A stretch of DNA of 18,895 bases from an uncultured Oscillospiraceae bacterium (GCA_900549675.1 URPG01000003.1:1-18895), one strand, 5' to 3'. Numbered from the stretch's first letter, positions 7,720-15,298 are shown. Numbers and translations are program-made. Notes: generated from the sequence alone by a model not told the origin.

Positions 7720-7746
7720 GAAAAGCCCTTATTTGCTGGGCTTTTC
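7720..7746 (-). terminator. Hairpin, probable terminator for the minus-strand resistance operon
   Basis: Perfect 9-bp inverted repeat GAAAAGCCC / GGGCTTTTC with a nine-base loop. The T-rich ends on both strands allow weak bidirectional termination. It lies ~160 bases after the stop of the last minus-strand gene. Confidence 0.55.
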
Positions 7747-7837
7747 ACACACTTACTTCTCCACCCTTGACATCAATACTACGCACTCAACATGGCTTGA
7801 GAGGATAGAATGAATGTCATTTGAGTGTGTCCGTTCT

Positions 7838-7888
7838 CGGGAACATATCCACTGCGTTTTTGGGGCTATCGGTAGACGGGAACATATC
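7838..7888. repeat. Direct repeat CGGGAACATATC, two copies 39 bp apart
   Basis: Exact 12-mers at 7838-7849 and 7877-7888. The first is preceded by GTTCT, so that GTTC-TCGG-GAAC is also an inverted repeat. Both lie immediately beyond the 3' end of the last resistance-cluster gene. Protein-binding or transposon-end function is possible but not shown. Confidence 0.5.
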
Positions 7889-7906
7889 AATACACCTCAT
7901 GGATTA

Positions 7907-8599
7907 TTATTTTAGAATGGATTTTAAGTAATCTAATAAATCTGATTTAGTTAGAGGCTCTGCATGACTTAAAATACAATACTTACAGTCGAAACTTTCT
8001 ATCAAATTTGTTAATGACATTAATTTTTCTTTATCCATATACCCATCATTGTAGAAATCCTCGCTTGTTGAATCTCCCAAGAACAATATTTTTTCCTCAG
8101 GAATATAGATAAGCACCGTATCTTCCGAATGGGGTGAAACCGTATGAAAAATCTTTGCGGTTATTCCACCGAGATTAAGGGTAAGCTCTTTTTCAAATTG
8201 GATATCCGATAGAACGGCAATAATTCTTTTATTATCTACATATTCTCTAGCTAGGCACTCATCATCATTTATCAAAAATTTTATATATGCACTGTCAGAT
8301 AGTTTGGCTCTTTCCTGTTTCAAAAACTCGTTGGTTTTATGGTGTGCAATGGACAATCCGTGAATTTTATGCATTCCAAAGGTATGGTCCCAGTGCCAAT
8401 GAGTGATGACAGTAAAATCTGGCTTCTTTAGGTCCTCGATTTCTAGGGATTTATAAAATTCATCAACATGGTCTGCTGAATTTCCTGCATCAATGGCAAG
8501 TGCAATTTTATCTCCATTTAAGTATGCCAACATAGGCCGATCAGTTTCTGGTTGATGTGGATAATAAAAGACCCTGCTAGTTATCTTTTTCAGTTCCAT
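7907..8599 (-). CDS. Metallo-beta-lactamase-fold hydrolase
   Basis: A 230-residue protein with the full metal-ligand set of the MBL fold: HWHWDH (His67, His69, Asp71, His72), His157 in SPHSEDT, Asp176 in FLGDST and His212 in LSHAE. The short length without a signal peptide and the general MBL form argue for a cytoplasmic hydrolase, not a secreted class B beta-lactamase. ATG 8599 is preferred over GTG 8611 because AAGGTGGG lies seven bases upstream of it. It overlaps the deaminase gene by ten bases and is the last gene of the minus-strand cluster. Substrate unknown; being coupled to a deaminase and two antibiotic kinases, detoxification is plausible. Some relatives act on lactones, thioesters or phosphoesters. 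Confidence 0.82.
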   Translation of the reverse strand: MELKKITSRVFYYPHQPETDRPMLAYLNGDKIALAIDAGNSADHVDEFYKSLEIEDLKKPDFTVITHWHWDHTFGMHKIHGLSIAHHKTNEFLKQERAKLSDSAYIKFLINDDECLAREYVDNKRIIAVLSDIQFEKELTLNLGGITAKIFHTVSPHSEDTVLIYIPEEKILFLGDSTSEDFYNDGYMDKEKLMSLTNLIESFDCKYCILSHAEPLTKSDLLDYLKSILK

Positions 8600-8979
8600 T
8601 TGCCATCCCACCTTTCTGGTAATAAATCTTTCAGCAACACTTCTTCCATTTCAGGTAATACAATTTGGGTCTCTATATTTTGATTATCTATCTGTGCAAT
8701 AAACTCTCTGCACCTTCCACATGGTGGAAGTATACTCCCATCTTCAAATACAGCGATAATCCTTTTGATTGCAGTTTCATTGTTCTTTACCATTTCAGCA
8801 ATAGCTGACTGTTCAGCGCATAAGCCAATAGAACAGGGCAAGTCAATGCATATTCCTGTAAAGATGTTACCGCTATTTGTCTCCAACGCGCACGCAACAT
8901 GCCCTGAAGTTCCAAAGTTCCGTAACTTTTTATGATTAATTATACTGAAAGCAATTTGATATAATTCTTGTTTATTCAT
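8590..8979 (-). CDS. Cytidine deaminase family protein, blasticidin-S-deaminase-like
   Basis: A 129-residue zinc deaminase. Cys54-Ala-Glu56 (LCAEQSAI) provides one zinc ligand and the proton-shuttle glutamate, and PCGRC supplies Cys87 and Cys90. The size and the C-terminal LLPERWDG resemble blasticidin-S deaminases (which end LLPSGYVWEG) as much as housekeeping cytidine deaminases, and the surroundings are antibiotic-modifying genes. ATG 8979 is chosen because GGAGAAG lies just upstream; a TTG at 8991 would overlap that site. Reaction: hydrolytic deamination of a cytosine base, in free nucleoside or in a nucleoside antibiotic. Which substrate is used cannot be told from sequence. Confidence 0.8.
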   Translation of the reverse strand: MNKQELYQIAFSIINHKKLRNFGTSGHVACALETNSGNIFTGICIDLPCSIGLCAEQSAIAEMVKNNETAIKRIIAVFEDGSILPPCGRCREFIAQIDNQNIETQIVLPEMEEVLLKDLLPERWDGKWN

Positions 8980-9024
8980 TTTCTTCTCCAATATTATTTA
9001 GCTTAATAATACGTTATTCTTTTT

Positions 9025-9969
9025 TCAAAACACTAAGTTATTCAGTTCACCATCAAGAACTTTTATAGTTTCATTTCTTTCCTTATCCTCTTGATTGTCA
9101 TATAAAAGTTGTTCAATAAACTCCCATATATCTTCTAGTTTACGTCTAATATGATAGAATAACAAAGCATCCGTATTGAATAAAAAATCTTTGTGTAATT
9201 TCAGGTATATGTTCATAAATACATCATAATATGGCTTATCAACAAAAAACATGAGATCAGCTTCTACTGGAGCCAATTTCAAGCCTTCCCAGTCAATTAG
9301 AACTAACTGCTCATCCCGTTGCATCAAGTTCCAATTATGAATATCTGTATGGCATAGGGCCATTTTAGGATTACTTCGTCTTAGAATCTCCGACAGTCCT
9401 TCAACTCTGTCAATAGATTGTTCAAGGGGTTTTATGTGTGCCCCAAGCAAGCATTTTAAGTCCATGGGAAGACTGGCGCATTCTTTACGCAATACTTGTT
9501 TTAGCTGTTTCAGAAATGGCAAGCTAAAATCTTCCCTGATAGACTTCGTATTGACAGGTATTTTATCATTATATAAATGAAGAGTTGCGATTATTTTTGC
9601 AAGCTGCTGCACCTGCTTCTCCGTCAATTCGTTGCTACCTACGGTTGTGCCATCAATATATTTGTAAAGCAAATATATTCCATTGTCATCTTCACACTTA
9701 GACTTGCCATCTTTGGTTAGCAATGGAACAGAGAGTTTTCCTTTCATATCCGTATTCTCATTCAGCCACATGGTAATTGGTACATAGGTATCAATAAGGG
9801 CTGTCAGTTTTGGTGTTGAAGCTCTACTTTTTTCGTAGACTTTTAGAAAATAGTCCTTCTCACCATCGAATACTTTATATGCAAGAGCCGACCAGCCACC
9901 TGCTTGAGCGGTAATATTGATACAATTTATACTATATTGTTTTTCTAATATATTATTAAACCTAATCAT
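9025..9969 (-). CDS. APH(9)-like antibiotic phosphotransferase
   Basis: A 314-residue protein-kinase-like aminoglycoside phosphotransferase. The catalytic loop LCHTDIHNWNL (Asp209 as base, Asn214 for metal) is followed by LIDWEGLKLAPVEADLMF (Asp226 in place of the kinase DFG). From memory, these blocks and the C-terminal RRKLEDIWEFIEQLLY resemble the spectinomycin kinase APH(9)-Ia, which has LCHSDIHAGN, IIDWDEPMLAPKERDLMF and ERIVEDIAVYGQDLL. That enzyme phosphorylates the 9-hydroxyl of spectinomycin. N-lobe: GGWSALAYKVF and the lysine of YFLKVY (about 43). The family also includes macrolide and choline/homoserine kinases, so spectinomycin is a hypothesis. ATG follows a GAGGAG site. It lies 38 bases after the GrpB gene and 45 before the deaminase gene. 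Confidence 0.75.
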   Translation of the reverse strand: MIRFNNILEKQYSINCINITAQAGGWSALAYKVFDGEKDYFLKVYEKSRASTPKLTALIDTYVPITMWLNENTDMKGKLSVPLLTKDGKSKCEDDNGIYLLYKYIDGTTVGSNELTEKQVQQLAKIIATLHLYNDKIPVNTKSIREDFSLPFLKQLKQVLRKECASLPMDLKCLLGAHIKPLEQSIDRVEGLSEILRRSNPKMALCHTDIHNWNLMQRDEQLVLIDWEGLKLAPVEADLMFFVDKPYYDVFMNIYLKLHKDFLFNTDALLFYHIRRKLEDIWEFIEQLLYDNQEDKERNETIKVLDGELNNLVF

Positions 9970-10007
9970 ATCCTCTCCTCAGTAATATAAAAAGTATGTT
10001 TGTCGTA

Positions 10008-10598
10008 CTACTTAATTGCATTCGCTCGTTCCATGATTTCCTGGACTATCGACGTTTTGGCATCCGCGTAGTGCTGAATATGTCGCCACTTATTCTTTGC
10101 CAAGCTTCGCTTGACTTGTGCATATTTCTCCTGGTCGTTTTCATTGGAACGTAACCAATCTCGAAAACGTAACATTCTATCAATCTCTGATGTGCCCGAA
10201 CTGAACACATGCAGATTGATGTCGGTATCGGGTCCTTTAAACAGACGACGCTCGAACCAGTCAGACTCCCGAATCCGCAATATATAGCCGGCAGCTTCTA
10301 ATGCTGGGACATATGATAGCTCGTCGGCAGAGTCCTTCACAACCAGCAGCATATCAATGATTGGCTTGGCACACAGCCCTGGTACCGAGGTCGAACCCAC
10401 ATGTTCAATCTGCAGCGCTTTGTTGCCGAGTACGGAACGAATCCGAGCAGCCTCCTGCTCAAACAGCTCAGGCCAGTTCGGATCGTATTCGACGAGAGTA
10501 ATGTATGCGTTATGGGGATTCAGCTTGCCCAACGTGAGTTTCTGAAGTTCTTCATCGCTCCTATACCTGAAGCTGTGACTATCTTGTATTGATCGCAT
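10008..10598 (-). CDS. GrpB/UPF0157 family nucleotidyltransferase-fold protein
   Basis: A 196-residue protein of the GrpB (UPF0157) family. The signature HVGSTSVPGLCAKPIIDML at residues 66-84 has the Gly-Ser and Asp of the nucleotidyltransferase-superfamily fold, and ITLVEYDPNWPELFEQEAAR is the usual N-terminal block. The start at 10598 is fixed by AAGGAGGT seven bases upstream; a longer reading to 10646 would run into the kinase gene. The region is visibly richer in G+C than the AT-rich kinase and deaminase genes beside it, so it probably came from another source. UPF0157 genes recur as cargo in Gram-positive resistance clusters. Their reaction is not firmly known, and nucleotidyl transfer to a drug is a guess. 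Confidence 0.85.
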   Translation of the reverse strand: MRSIQDSHSFRYRSDEELQKLTLGKLNPHNAYITLVEYDPNWPELFEQEAARIRSVLGNKALQIEHVGSTSVPGLCAKPIIDMLLVVKDSADELSYVPALEAAGYILRIRESDWFERRLFKGPDTDINLHVFSSGTSEIDRMLRFRDWLRSNENDQEKYAQVKRSLAKNKWRHIQHYADAKTSIVQEIMERANAIK

Positions 10599-10605
10599 AT
10601 GATTT

Positions 10606-10613
10606 ACCTCCTT
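10606..10613 (-). promoter_or_regulatory. Ribosome binding site that sets the GrpB start
   Basis: AAGGAGGT on the minus strand, seven bases before the ATG at 10598 and inside the short gap after the upstream kinase gene. It shows that the first 16 codons of the longest open frame are not translated. Confidence 0.85.
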
Positions 10614-10617
10614 GTTG

Positions 10618-11556
10618 TCAAAAGCGTTTAGCCCATGATTCTGCAATATTAAGAAGCTTTATACCTTCTTGTTTTTGTCCTGTTTTCACCAATAATAACC
10701 CAGTGGCTACACATTGAATTAAACCCCACTCCCATATTAATTGACTTTCTACATTTGTCAGGTTACTTAAAAGTTCACAACGTTTTTCACCCAATATGAT
10801 AGGATTATCGACCAATTCATCTGGCCATTCTCTCATAAGTATGCCTAAATCGTAGGCGGGCTCACAAAAAATACCATCTGGGTCGATTAGCTTAAACTCG
10901 TTGCTATATAAATCCTGTAATAAGTTTGCATTATGAGGATCACCGTGTACCAAAACAGATTTCTCTGGAATAAATGCATCCAAACGAGATTCACATACCA
11001 TAAGCACTTTATCCATAGTTTTTCTAGAAATCAGGGTAGAAAATTCTTTGTACAGGCCATCAAAAAAATTGGAAAAGAAAGAGCAAATATCCTTTCCATC
11101 TTGGAGATTAGTACCATTCGGAATTTCAATCCAAGACTTTCTTAAAGTATTACAGATTATTTCTATTTGATTATTGACTGGAAAATTTAGGATTTTAAGC
11201 GGTTTACCGAGTTGTTCCAATAATGCTGCGCCACAACTTAAATCATACTGAAGTAATTGAACATAGCCATTTCCATCTGCCAATTCAAGAGCTTTAATTT
11301 CATTCTCGAATTCGGTTTCACCTATCATTTCATGCATTGATAGTTTTAATATTACCCTTTTGCTACTTTGAGTAATAGCTTCTCCAATAAAGGCGTGGGT
11401 GCCGCCTTCAAGGACTTTTATCACTTCAATCTCCCATCTTTTCTCCAAAATATATATAAGATAATCTAAACTCTCAAGCCATTCGACCCCTGTTTTACCG
11501 GATGCCTTTACTTTATCCAGTACAAGCTTTGGAATACGATTTATCCAGTTCTTCAA
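10618..11556 (-). CDS. APH(6)-like (streptomycin 6-kinase-type) phosphotransferase
   Basis: A 312-residue kinase of the aminoglycoside/hydroxyurea kinase type. The catalytic block is VLVHGDPHNANLL (Asp206, Asn211), and the metal block is FKLIDPDGIFCEPAYDLGIL (Asp225). The IDPDG-EP-YDLG-REWP run and the later IWEWGLIQCVATGLLL match, from memory, streptomycin 6-phosphotransferases (IDPDGLLAEPEYDMG, WEWGVVERVSTGLL). N-lobe: EGGTHAFIGEA as nucleotide loop and Lys71 in RVILKLSM. Start is a TTG at 11556 preceded by GGGGGTG; no better ATG lies at the N-terminus. In this family the 6-hydroxyl of streptomycin is phosphorylated. The broken ANT(6), another streptomycin-modifying gene, lies directly upstream, which supports this specificity. 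Confidence 0.8.
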   Translation of the reverse strand: MKNWINRIPKLVLDKVKASGKTGVEWLESLDYLIYILEKRWEIEVIKVLEGGTHAFIGEAITQSSKRVILKLSMHEMIGETEFENEIKALELADGNGYVQLLQYDLSCGAALLEQLGKPLKILNFPVNNQIEIICNTLRKSWIEIPNGTNLQDGKDICSFFSNFFDGLYKEFSTLISRKTMDKVLMVCESRLDAFIPEKSVLVHGDPHNANLLQDLYSNEFKLIDPDGIFCEPAYDLGILMREWPDELVDNPIILGEKRCELLSNLTNVESQLIWEWGLIQCVATGLLLVKTGQKQEGIKLLNIAESWAKRF

Positions 11557-11616
11557 GTATTCACCCCCATTAATTAACTTCTCGTTGTTAGAAAAATTTA
11601 CATTTATTCACTAATC

Positions 11617-11957
11617 CTAGTAATAATCATTTCCGACATGTTTTTCATACATATCATTGACATACCCTATTACTTTTTTATCATACTCTGGATAATCAAA
11701 CCCCAGTAGTTCTGCTACTTCTTTGGACACTTCCCTAAACAATTGGTGGCATATAAATAATGACTTCCAAACATTTTCATAGGAATCCATACGATATGTA
11801 GATAGCAATCTATTCCATAAATCTTCTGGTATATACTTATCTAAAAATTTATAATTCTTGCCGACACTCACTGTAAATCCTGTTTCTATTCCAACCTTCC
11901 ATGACATCATTCTAAGTAGTTCAAACCGTAGAATCTGGTTCAGATGATCGATTGCAA
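11617..11957 (-). pseudogene. ANT(6)-type aminoglycoside nucleotidyltransferase, C-terminal remnant
   Basis: The frame reads FAIDHLNQILRFELLRMMSW, GKNYKFLDKYIPEDLWNRLL and STYRMDSYENVWKSLF, which match the C-terminal ~110 residues of ANT(6) (AadE) streptomycin adenylyltransferases, normally about 300 residues. The N-terminal two-thirds with the nucleotide-binding GS-DxD motif is missing. An open frame continues to an ATG at 11985, but those codons come from the truncated recombinase, so this is a chimera with no proper start or ribosome site. The break lies around 11955-11960. The product cannot be an active enzyme. It marks one edge of the imported resistance cluster. Confidence 0.85.
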
Positions 11958-13216
11958 ACAGTGGTAATTTTGTCGTGTTCTTCATTTAAAACTGTCTCGA
12001 TATTGGCCTGTAAAGTGGAGAGAAAGGTATCCTTACTGGCCAGCAACTCATTGATGGCTTTTACAACTGCTGCCTGTAGCACTTCCTCATTAACTGTAGG
12101 GGATGTGCAATCAGACCCTTTTTCCTCTAGGCGGCTGACGCATCGCCAGACAATAGACCTGCAGCCTCGATTGTTCCAGTGGACTCTTCTATATATTTCA
12201 CCACATTCTGAGCAGTAGACAATACTGGACAGAGCGTACTTGCTGCTATAAACTCGCTTCTTACCATTCTTTCCAGTATAAAGGTTAGCCCGCCTTACCA
12301 GTTCTTCCTGCACCTGCATGAAAATTCCACGCGGGATGATAGGTTCATGACTGTTCTCAACATAGTACTGAGGTACGATTCCATTATTGACTACTCGCTT
12401 TTTGGAAAGAAAATCAACGGTGTAAGTCTTTTGAAGCAAGGCATCTCCTATATACTTTTCATTCTGCAGTATTTTCTTAAGCGTCTCGGGTCTCCACTTA
12501 GGCTTTTTAGCTGCAGTGAGAATACCATCCGCTTCTAGGCCTCTTGCTATTTGTAGGAGACTTGCTCCTTCAAGGTATTCTCGATAGATTCGCTTTACCA
12601 CTTCGGCTTCTTCAGGAACAATAACAAGCCTTTTATTTTCGTCTTTGGTGTATCCTAAAAACCGGTTGTGGTTGACTTGAATTTCACCTTGTTGGAAGCG
12701 GTACTGAATGCCTAGCTTTACGTTTTGGCTTAAGGACTGGCTTTCTTGTTGGGCCAGTGAAGCCATGATTGTCAGCATGATTTCACCCTTGGAATCCATA
12801 GTATTGATGTTCTCTTTCTCAAAGAAAACAGGGATATTTTTATCCTTTAGCTGCCGGATGTATTTCAAACAATCCAGCGTGTTTCTGGCAAAACGGCTAA
12901 TGGACTTGGTAATGATCATGTCAATTTTACCTTCCATGCATGCTTCAATCATCCGGTTAAACTCTTCGCGCTTTTTAGTATTGGTTCCTGAAATCCCGTC
13001 GTCCGCATAAATTCCTGCCAGCTCCCATTCAGGGTTCCCTTTAATGTAGGAAGTGTAATGTTCAATCTGAACCTCATAACTGGAGGCTTGTTCTTCACTA
13101 TCAGTTGAAACTCTACAGTAAGCCGCCACTCGAAGTTTGGTTTTACTTTCAGTTTCTTGGTTATTACCCACACGAGCTCGTGCTGGTATAACTGTTACAT
13201 TCCTACTCATCGTCAT
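11921..13216 (-). pseudogene. Large serine recombinase 3 of the second trio, C-terminally truncated
   Basis: The reading frame of ~430 residues matches recombinase 3 at 4359-5930 along its length: AAYCRVSTDSEEQ with the serine nucleophile, GIYADDGISGT, KSISRFARNTLDC, NEKYIGDALLQKTYT and a zinc ribbon (YCSECGEIYRRVHWNNRG). Homology stops at NIETVLNEEHDK; the last ~12 residues are read from ANT(6) DNA in the wrong frame. The coiled coil and final beta segment (~90 residues) are lost. The catalytic and DNA-binding domains remain, so residual activity is possible but integration control by the coiled coil would be missing. Starts at ATG 13216 or 13210, overlapping the middle gene. Three-quarters identity to the intact paralog suggests a related but separate element. 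Confidence 0.88.
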
Positions 13217-13634
13217 TATCAATCGCCTCGCTTTCTATAAGGCTATAAACATATTCTGCTTGTTTAAATGGGTCATCATAAAGCTCATCCGGTGTTGGCA
13301 TGGCGAACTGGTATTTCTTAATACTATTTTCCTTTGGTTTATGCTCCCAAATTCTGCCGAGCATTTGTGCCCGTCTTAACTTTTCAGCCTCTACCTTTTC
13401 AAAAGTATCCTCATCAATAATCTTGGGATAATAGTCATCCCCAAGGTATCGCTTATTTGTGAGCATATTCGCAATAGTGGCATGATATCTAACAATCCCA
13501 GCTTTCTTAGCCGCATCCTTCAAGGAAAGACCTGAAAGATATGCTTTGAATAGCTTCTTTAGCTGCTCTGCTTGTAGCTGGTCAATCACCGCTTTTCCAT
13601 CTTGAATCGTATATCCATATGGTACATGAGGCAT
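13203..13634 (-). CDS. Catalytic-domain-less recombinase paralog (second trio)
   Basis: A 143-residue counterpart of the gene at 3940-4356. It begins at VPYGYTIQDGKAVIDQLQAE, contains LTNKRYLGDDYYPKIIDEDTF, and ends with DDPFKQAEYVYSLIESEA as the other does. It has no catalytic resolvase domain and no zinc ribbon. Its ATG follows directly on the stop of the recombinase 1 remnant, reproducing the junction in the intact trio. It is the only member of this trio that remains complete. The conservation of length and both ends across two divergent trios supports a real function as a DNA-binding partner. Confidence 0.8.
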   Translation of the reverse strand: MPHVPYGYTIQDGKAVIDQLQAEQLKKLFKAYLSGLSLKDAAKKAGIVRYHATIANMLTNKRYLGDDYYPKIIDEDTFEKVEAEKLRRAQMLGRIWEHKPKENSIKKYQFAMPTPDELYDDPFKQAEYVYSLIESEAIDNDDE

Positions 13635-14063
13635 CTATCTCTCCATCCTTTCCTTAAGTAATAAGCCGCACTTTAGGCTAAAGCCTATTTCTGTTGGCGA
13701 AAAAGCAACTATCTTTTCAACAAACTGCTCGAATACTTCCTTGTTAAAACTTTCAATATTCTTTGACTTTGAAACATATTTGATAAGTCTTTCTAATTCT
13801 GTTATTTTAGCCATTCCACCATTGATGAAACGGTAGAGTGCTTCTTTTTGATCTTTCAGCTTCTCTGCTTCAGAGCGAAGCTCATTGTTTTGCTTATTAA
13901 AAAGAGCAGGCTCCAAGTATCCCTTTGTCATGAGGTTAATCAATACCTGAAGTTGCTCTGCATTTTTCTCCATCTTCGATTCAATTTCCTGAACCCGAAT
14001 CAGATTATCTGAATAATTCATGAGTTTCAGTTTCTGAAGCAAAGGCCTCAAAACAACTTTGTG
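13635..14063 (-). pseudogene. Large serine recombinase 1 of the second trio, C-terminal remnant
   Basis: About 140 residues (from HKVVLRPLLQKLKL to ECGLLLKERMER-like end) match the last quarter of recombinase 1 (3500-3939): the coiled coil with MTKGYLEPALFNKQNNELRS and the final EIGFSLKCGLLLKE. The catalytic domain, DNA-binding domain and zinc ribbon are gone. Homology begins near 14063 and the adjacent DNA belongs to the DUF2800 gene, so this is a deletion or recombination junction. There is no native start; a TTG at 14051 is only the first possible codon. The coiled-coil tail might still be made, coupled to the DUF2800 gene, but I treat it as broken. Confidence 0.85.
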
Positions 14064-14782
14064 ACTAATGTAGCCAGTTTCATTTTTGCTTCTGCTCTTG
14101 CTCTACATTTCACTGCTGCTCGACAAAATTGACACCATTCTCCAGGGCAGTAGTTTCCGTCACCAGCGAAGGCCAGTTCAGCTTTAGGCTTCAAAACTTC
14201 TTCAGCCCACTGATACAAGCTTTCTTTTGAGACTATGGACGTGCTGACATTTTCTCGACGGGGCTGATAGATTGTCATTGAAACCATCTCGATGTCATAA
14301 ATACCATCAAAGAGATCCAGTGCACCAAGGGCATATAGTTTCATTTGAGGATTGTCCTCTGCGCTGACTAAGACACCCTGACCATACTTAAAATCAATAA
14401 TATGAAGAGTTCCATCAGCTATAATTACACAATCCCCGGTCCCAAAGCCATCAGGCACATACTTTGAAAAATCAAGCCGCTGTTCTATCAAGATCAGGGG
14501 ATCACTACAGGCCTGCTTGGCTTGCTCAATCACTTCAAGCACAAACTCCACGTAACCATCAGTATAATTGTCCATCTCATCTGAGTCATATGGAGAAACC
14601 GGCTTTTTTGATCTCATCTTAAGCGCTTTGCGGAGCTTGTGCTCACTTAACGCATGGGCAGCTGTGCCTTCAGCCGCAGCTTCACCGCTGTTGTCGTCAA
14701 ACTCCAGCTCCAACCTCGCTGATGGTGTGCAGTTTAACCACCTATGGGCTCCAGATGCAGAGAGAATTGCATGTTTACTCAT
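14048..14782 (-). pseudogene. DUF2800 phage protein, C-terminally truncated
   Basis: The 244-residue frame begins with HAILSASGAHRWLNCTPSAR, the standard start of DUF2800 proteins, which are Cas4/RecB-like PD-(D/E)XK nuclease-fold proteins in phage replication modules. Visible are GTAAHALSEHKL, GTGDCVIIADGTLHIIDFKYG (Asp and the Asp-x-Lys of the nuclease core) and a cysteine set in CPGEWCQFCRAAVKC. Family members run to ~370 or more residues; here the protein ends seven residues beyond KMKLA because the frame enters recombinase DNA. The lost part includes the tail, and the usual downstream DUF2815 and DNA-polymerase genes are absent. ATG 14782 overlaps the preceding stop by four bases. Confidence 0.85.
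14069..14080. other. Second copy of the candidate att-core 12-mer
   Basis: The minus strand reads AAACTGGCTACA, identical to 5955-5966. Its first nine bases are DUF2800 codons (Lys-Leu-Ala), and recombinase 1 homology begins within about six bases of its end. The 12-mer therefore sits exactly on the fusion point. Confidence 0.35.
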
Positions 14783-15096
14783 TTCAATCCCTCCGCATCG
14801 GCAAGAAGTGCAGCATACTTGCTTGGATCAATCTGGCTGAGTTTTGATGCACCATACTTTTCTAGAAGTGCTCTTACTTCAGCTGTAAATCCGTCATGGC
14901 TTTTTTCCGCAAGTACCGCCCTTACTTCTTCTAAGGTGAGCTGCTTTTCTTCAGATTGTTTTTCAGGCTTTGGTTGCTCTGGCTTTGTAATCTCATGAGG
15001 CCCATTACTTGCTATTGCATCAGCTACAGCCTGAACACTATCTGCCAACGATCTAAGATCTGACACCACATCGAGAAGAAGCTTAACCTTACTCAT
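14779..15096 (-). CDS. Small phage early protein upstream of DUF2800, unknown function
   Basis: A 105-residue protein. An N-terminal helix (SKVKLLLDVVSDLRSLADSV) is followed by a Pro/Glu/Lys linker (~34-50) and a C-terminal helical domain with LEEVRAVLAEKSHDGFTAEV and KLSQIDPSKYAALLADAEGL. Genes like this are regularly found just before DUF2800 in clostridial-type phages. The Lys-Tyr-Gly and Leu-x-x-Ile-Asp-Pro pattern resembles short modules seen in other phage replication proteins. ATG 15096 follows AAGGAGGTG and overlaps the previous gene by eight bases; its stop overlaps the DUF2800 start. Function unknown. Confidence 0.75.
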   Translation of the reverse strand: MSKVKLLLDVVSDLRSLADSVQAVADAIASNGPHEITKPEQPKPEKQSEEKQLTLEEVRAVLAEKSHDGFTAEVRALLEKYGASKLSQIDPSKYAALLADAEGLK

Positions 15097-15298
15097 GGCC
15101 TACACCTCCTTCCTTGATTTCCTTAATTTCTACCGTCTCAACTGAGTCGCCGGGAGTAATTACTAGCAGACTAACTTTCTTTCCAAATAGGAAATCAAGC
15201 ATTCTCGTTCGGATTGTCTTCCGACTGCTTTGAATTACTGAACTTCTTTCGCCACCGGGCCTTGCCACATTGATAGTAACTTTGTGTTTAAGGCTCAT
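15089..15298 (-). CDS. Small phage early protein (69 residues), unknown function
   Basis: A basic, beta-rich protein (KHKVTINVARPGG, then SSRKTIRTRMLDFLFGKKVS and VSLLVITPGDSVETVEIKEI). AAGGAG lies upstream of ATG 15298, and its end overlaps the next gene by eight bases, so it is translated as part of the early operon. The basic arm plus strand pattern could suit nucleic-acid contact. I do not recognise a named family, though the gene order sigma-like protein, this protein, 105-residue protein, DUF2800 is familiar from clostridial phages. Confidence 0.7.
   Translation of the reverse strand: MSLKHKVTINVARPGGERSSVIQSSRKTIRTRMLDFLFGKKVSLLVITPGDSVETVEIKEIKEGGVGHE

Larger units (their letters stand above)
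7458..7906. other. Non-coding mosaic between operon and resistance cluster
   Basis: About 450 bases with no supported gene on either strand. It holds degenerate direct repeats (7516-7636), a perfect hairpin (7720-7746) and a repeated 12-mer (7838-7888), all listed separately. The pattern suggests the worn end of an insertion sequence or the joint between two mobile segments, but no transposase remnant is visible. Confidence 0.5.

Noticed and set aside
7907..8599. MBL protein as a true class B beta-lactamase
   Set aside because: No signal peptide is seen, and the fold family is broad; the HxHxDH set alone does not imply beta-lactam hydrolysis.
11617..11985. 122-residue frame as an independent functional gene
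   Set aside because: It lacks the ANT(6) catalytic domain, its first codons derive from recombinase DNA, and it has no convincing ribosome site.
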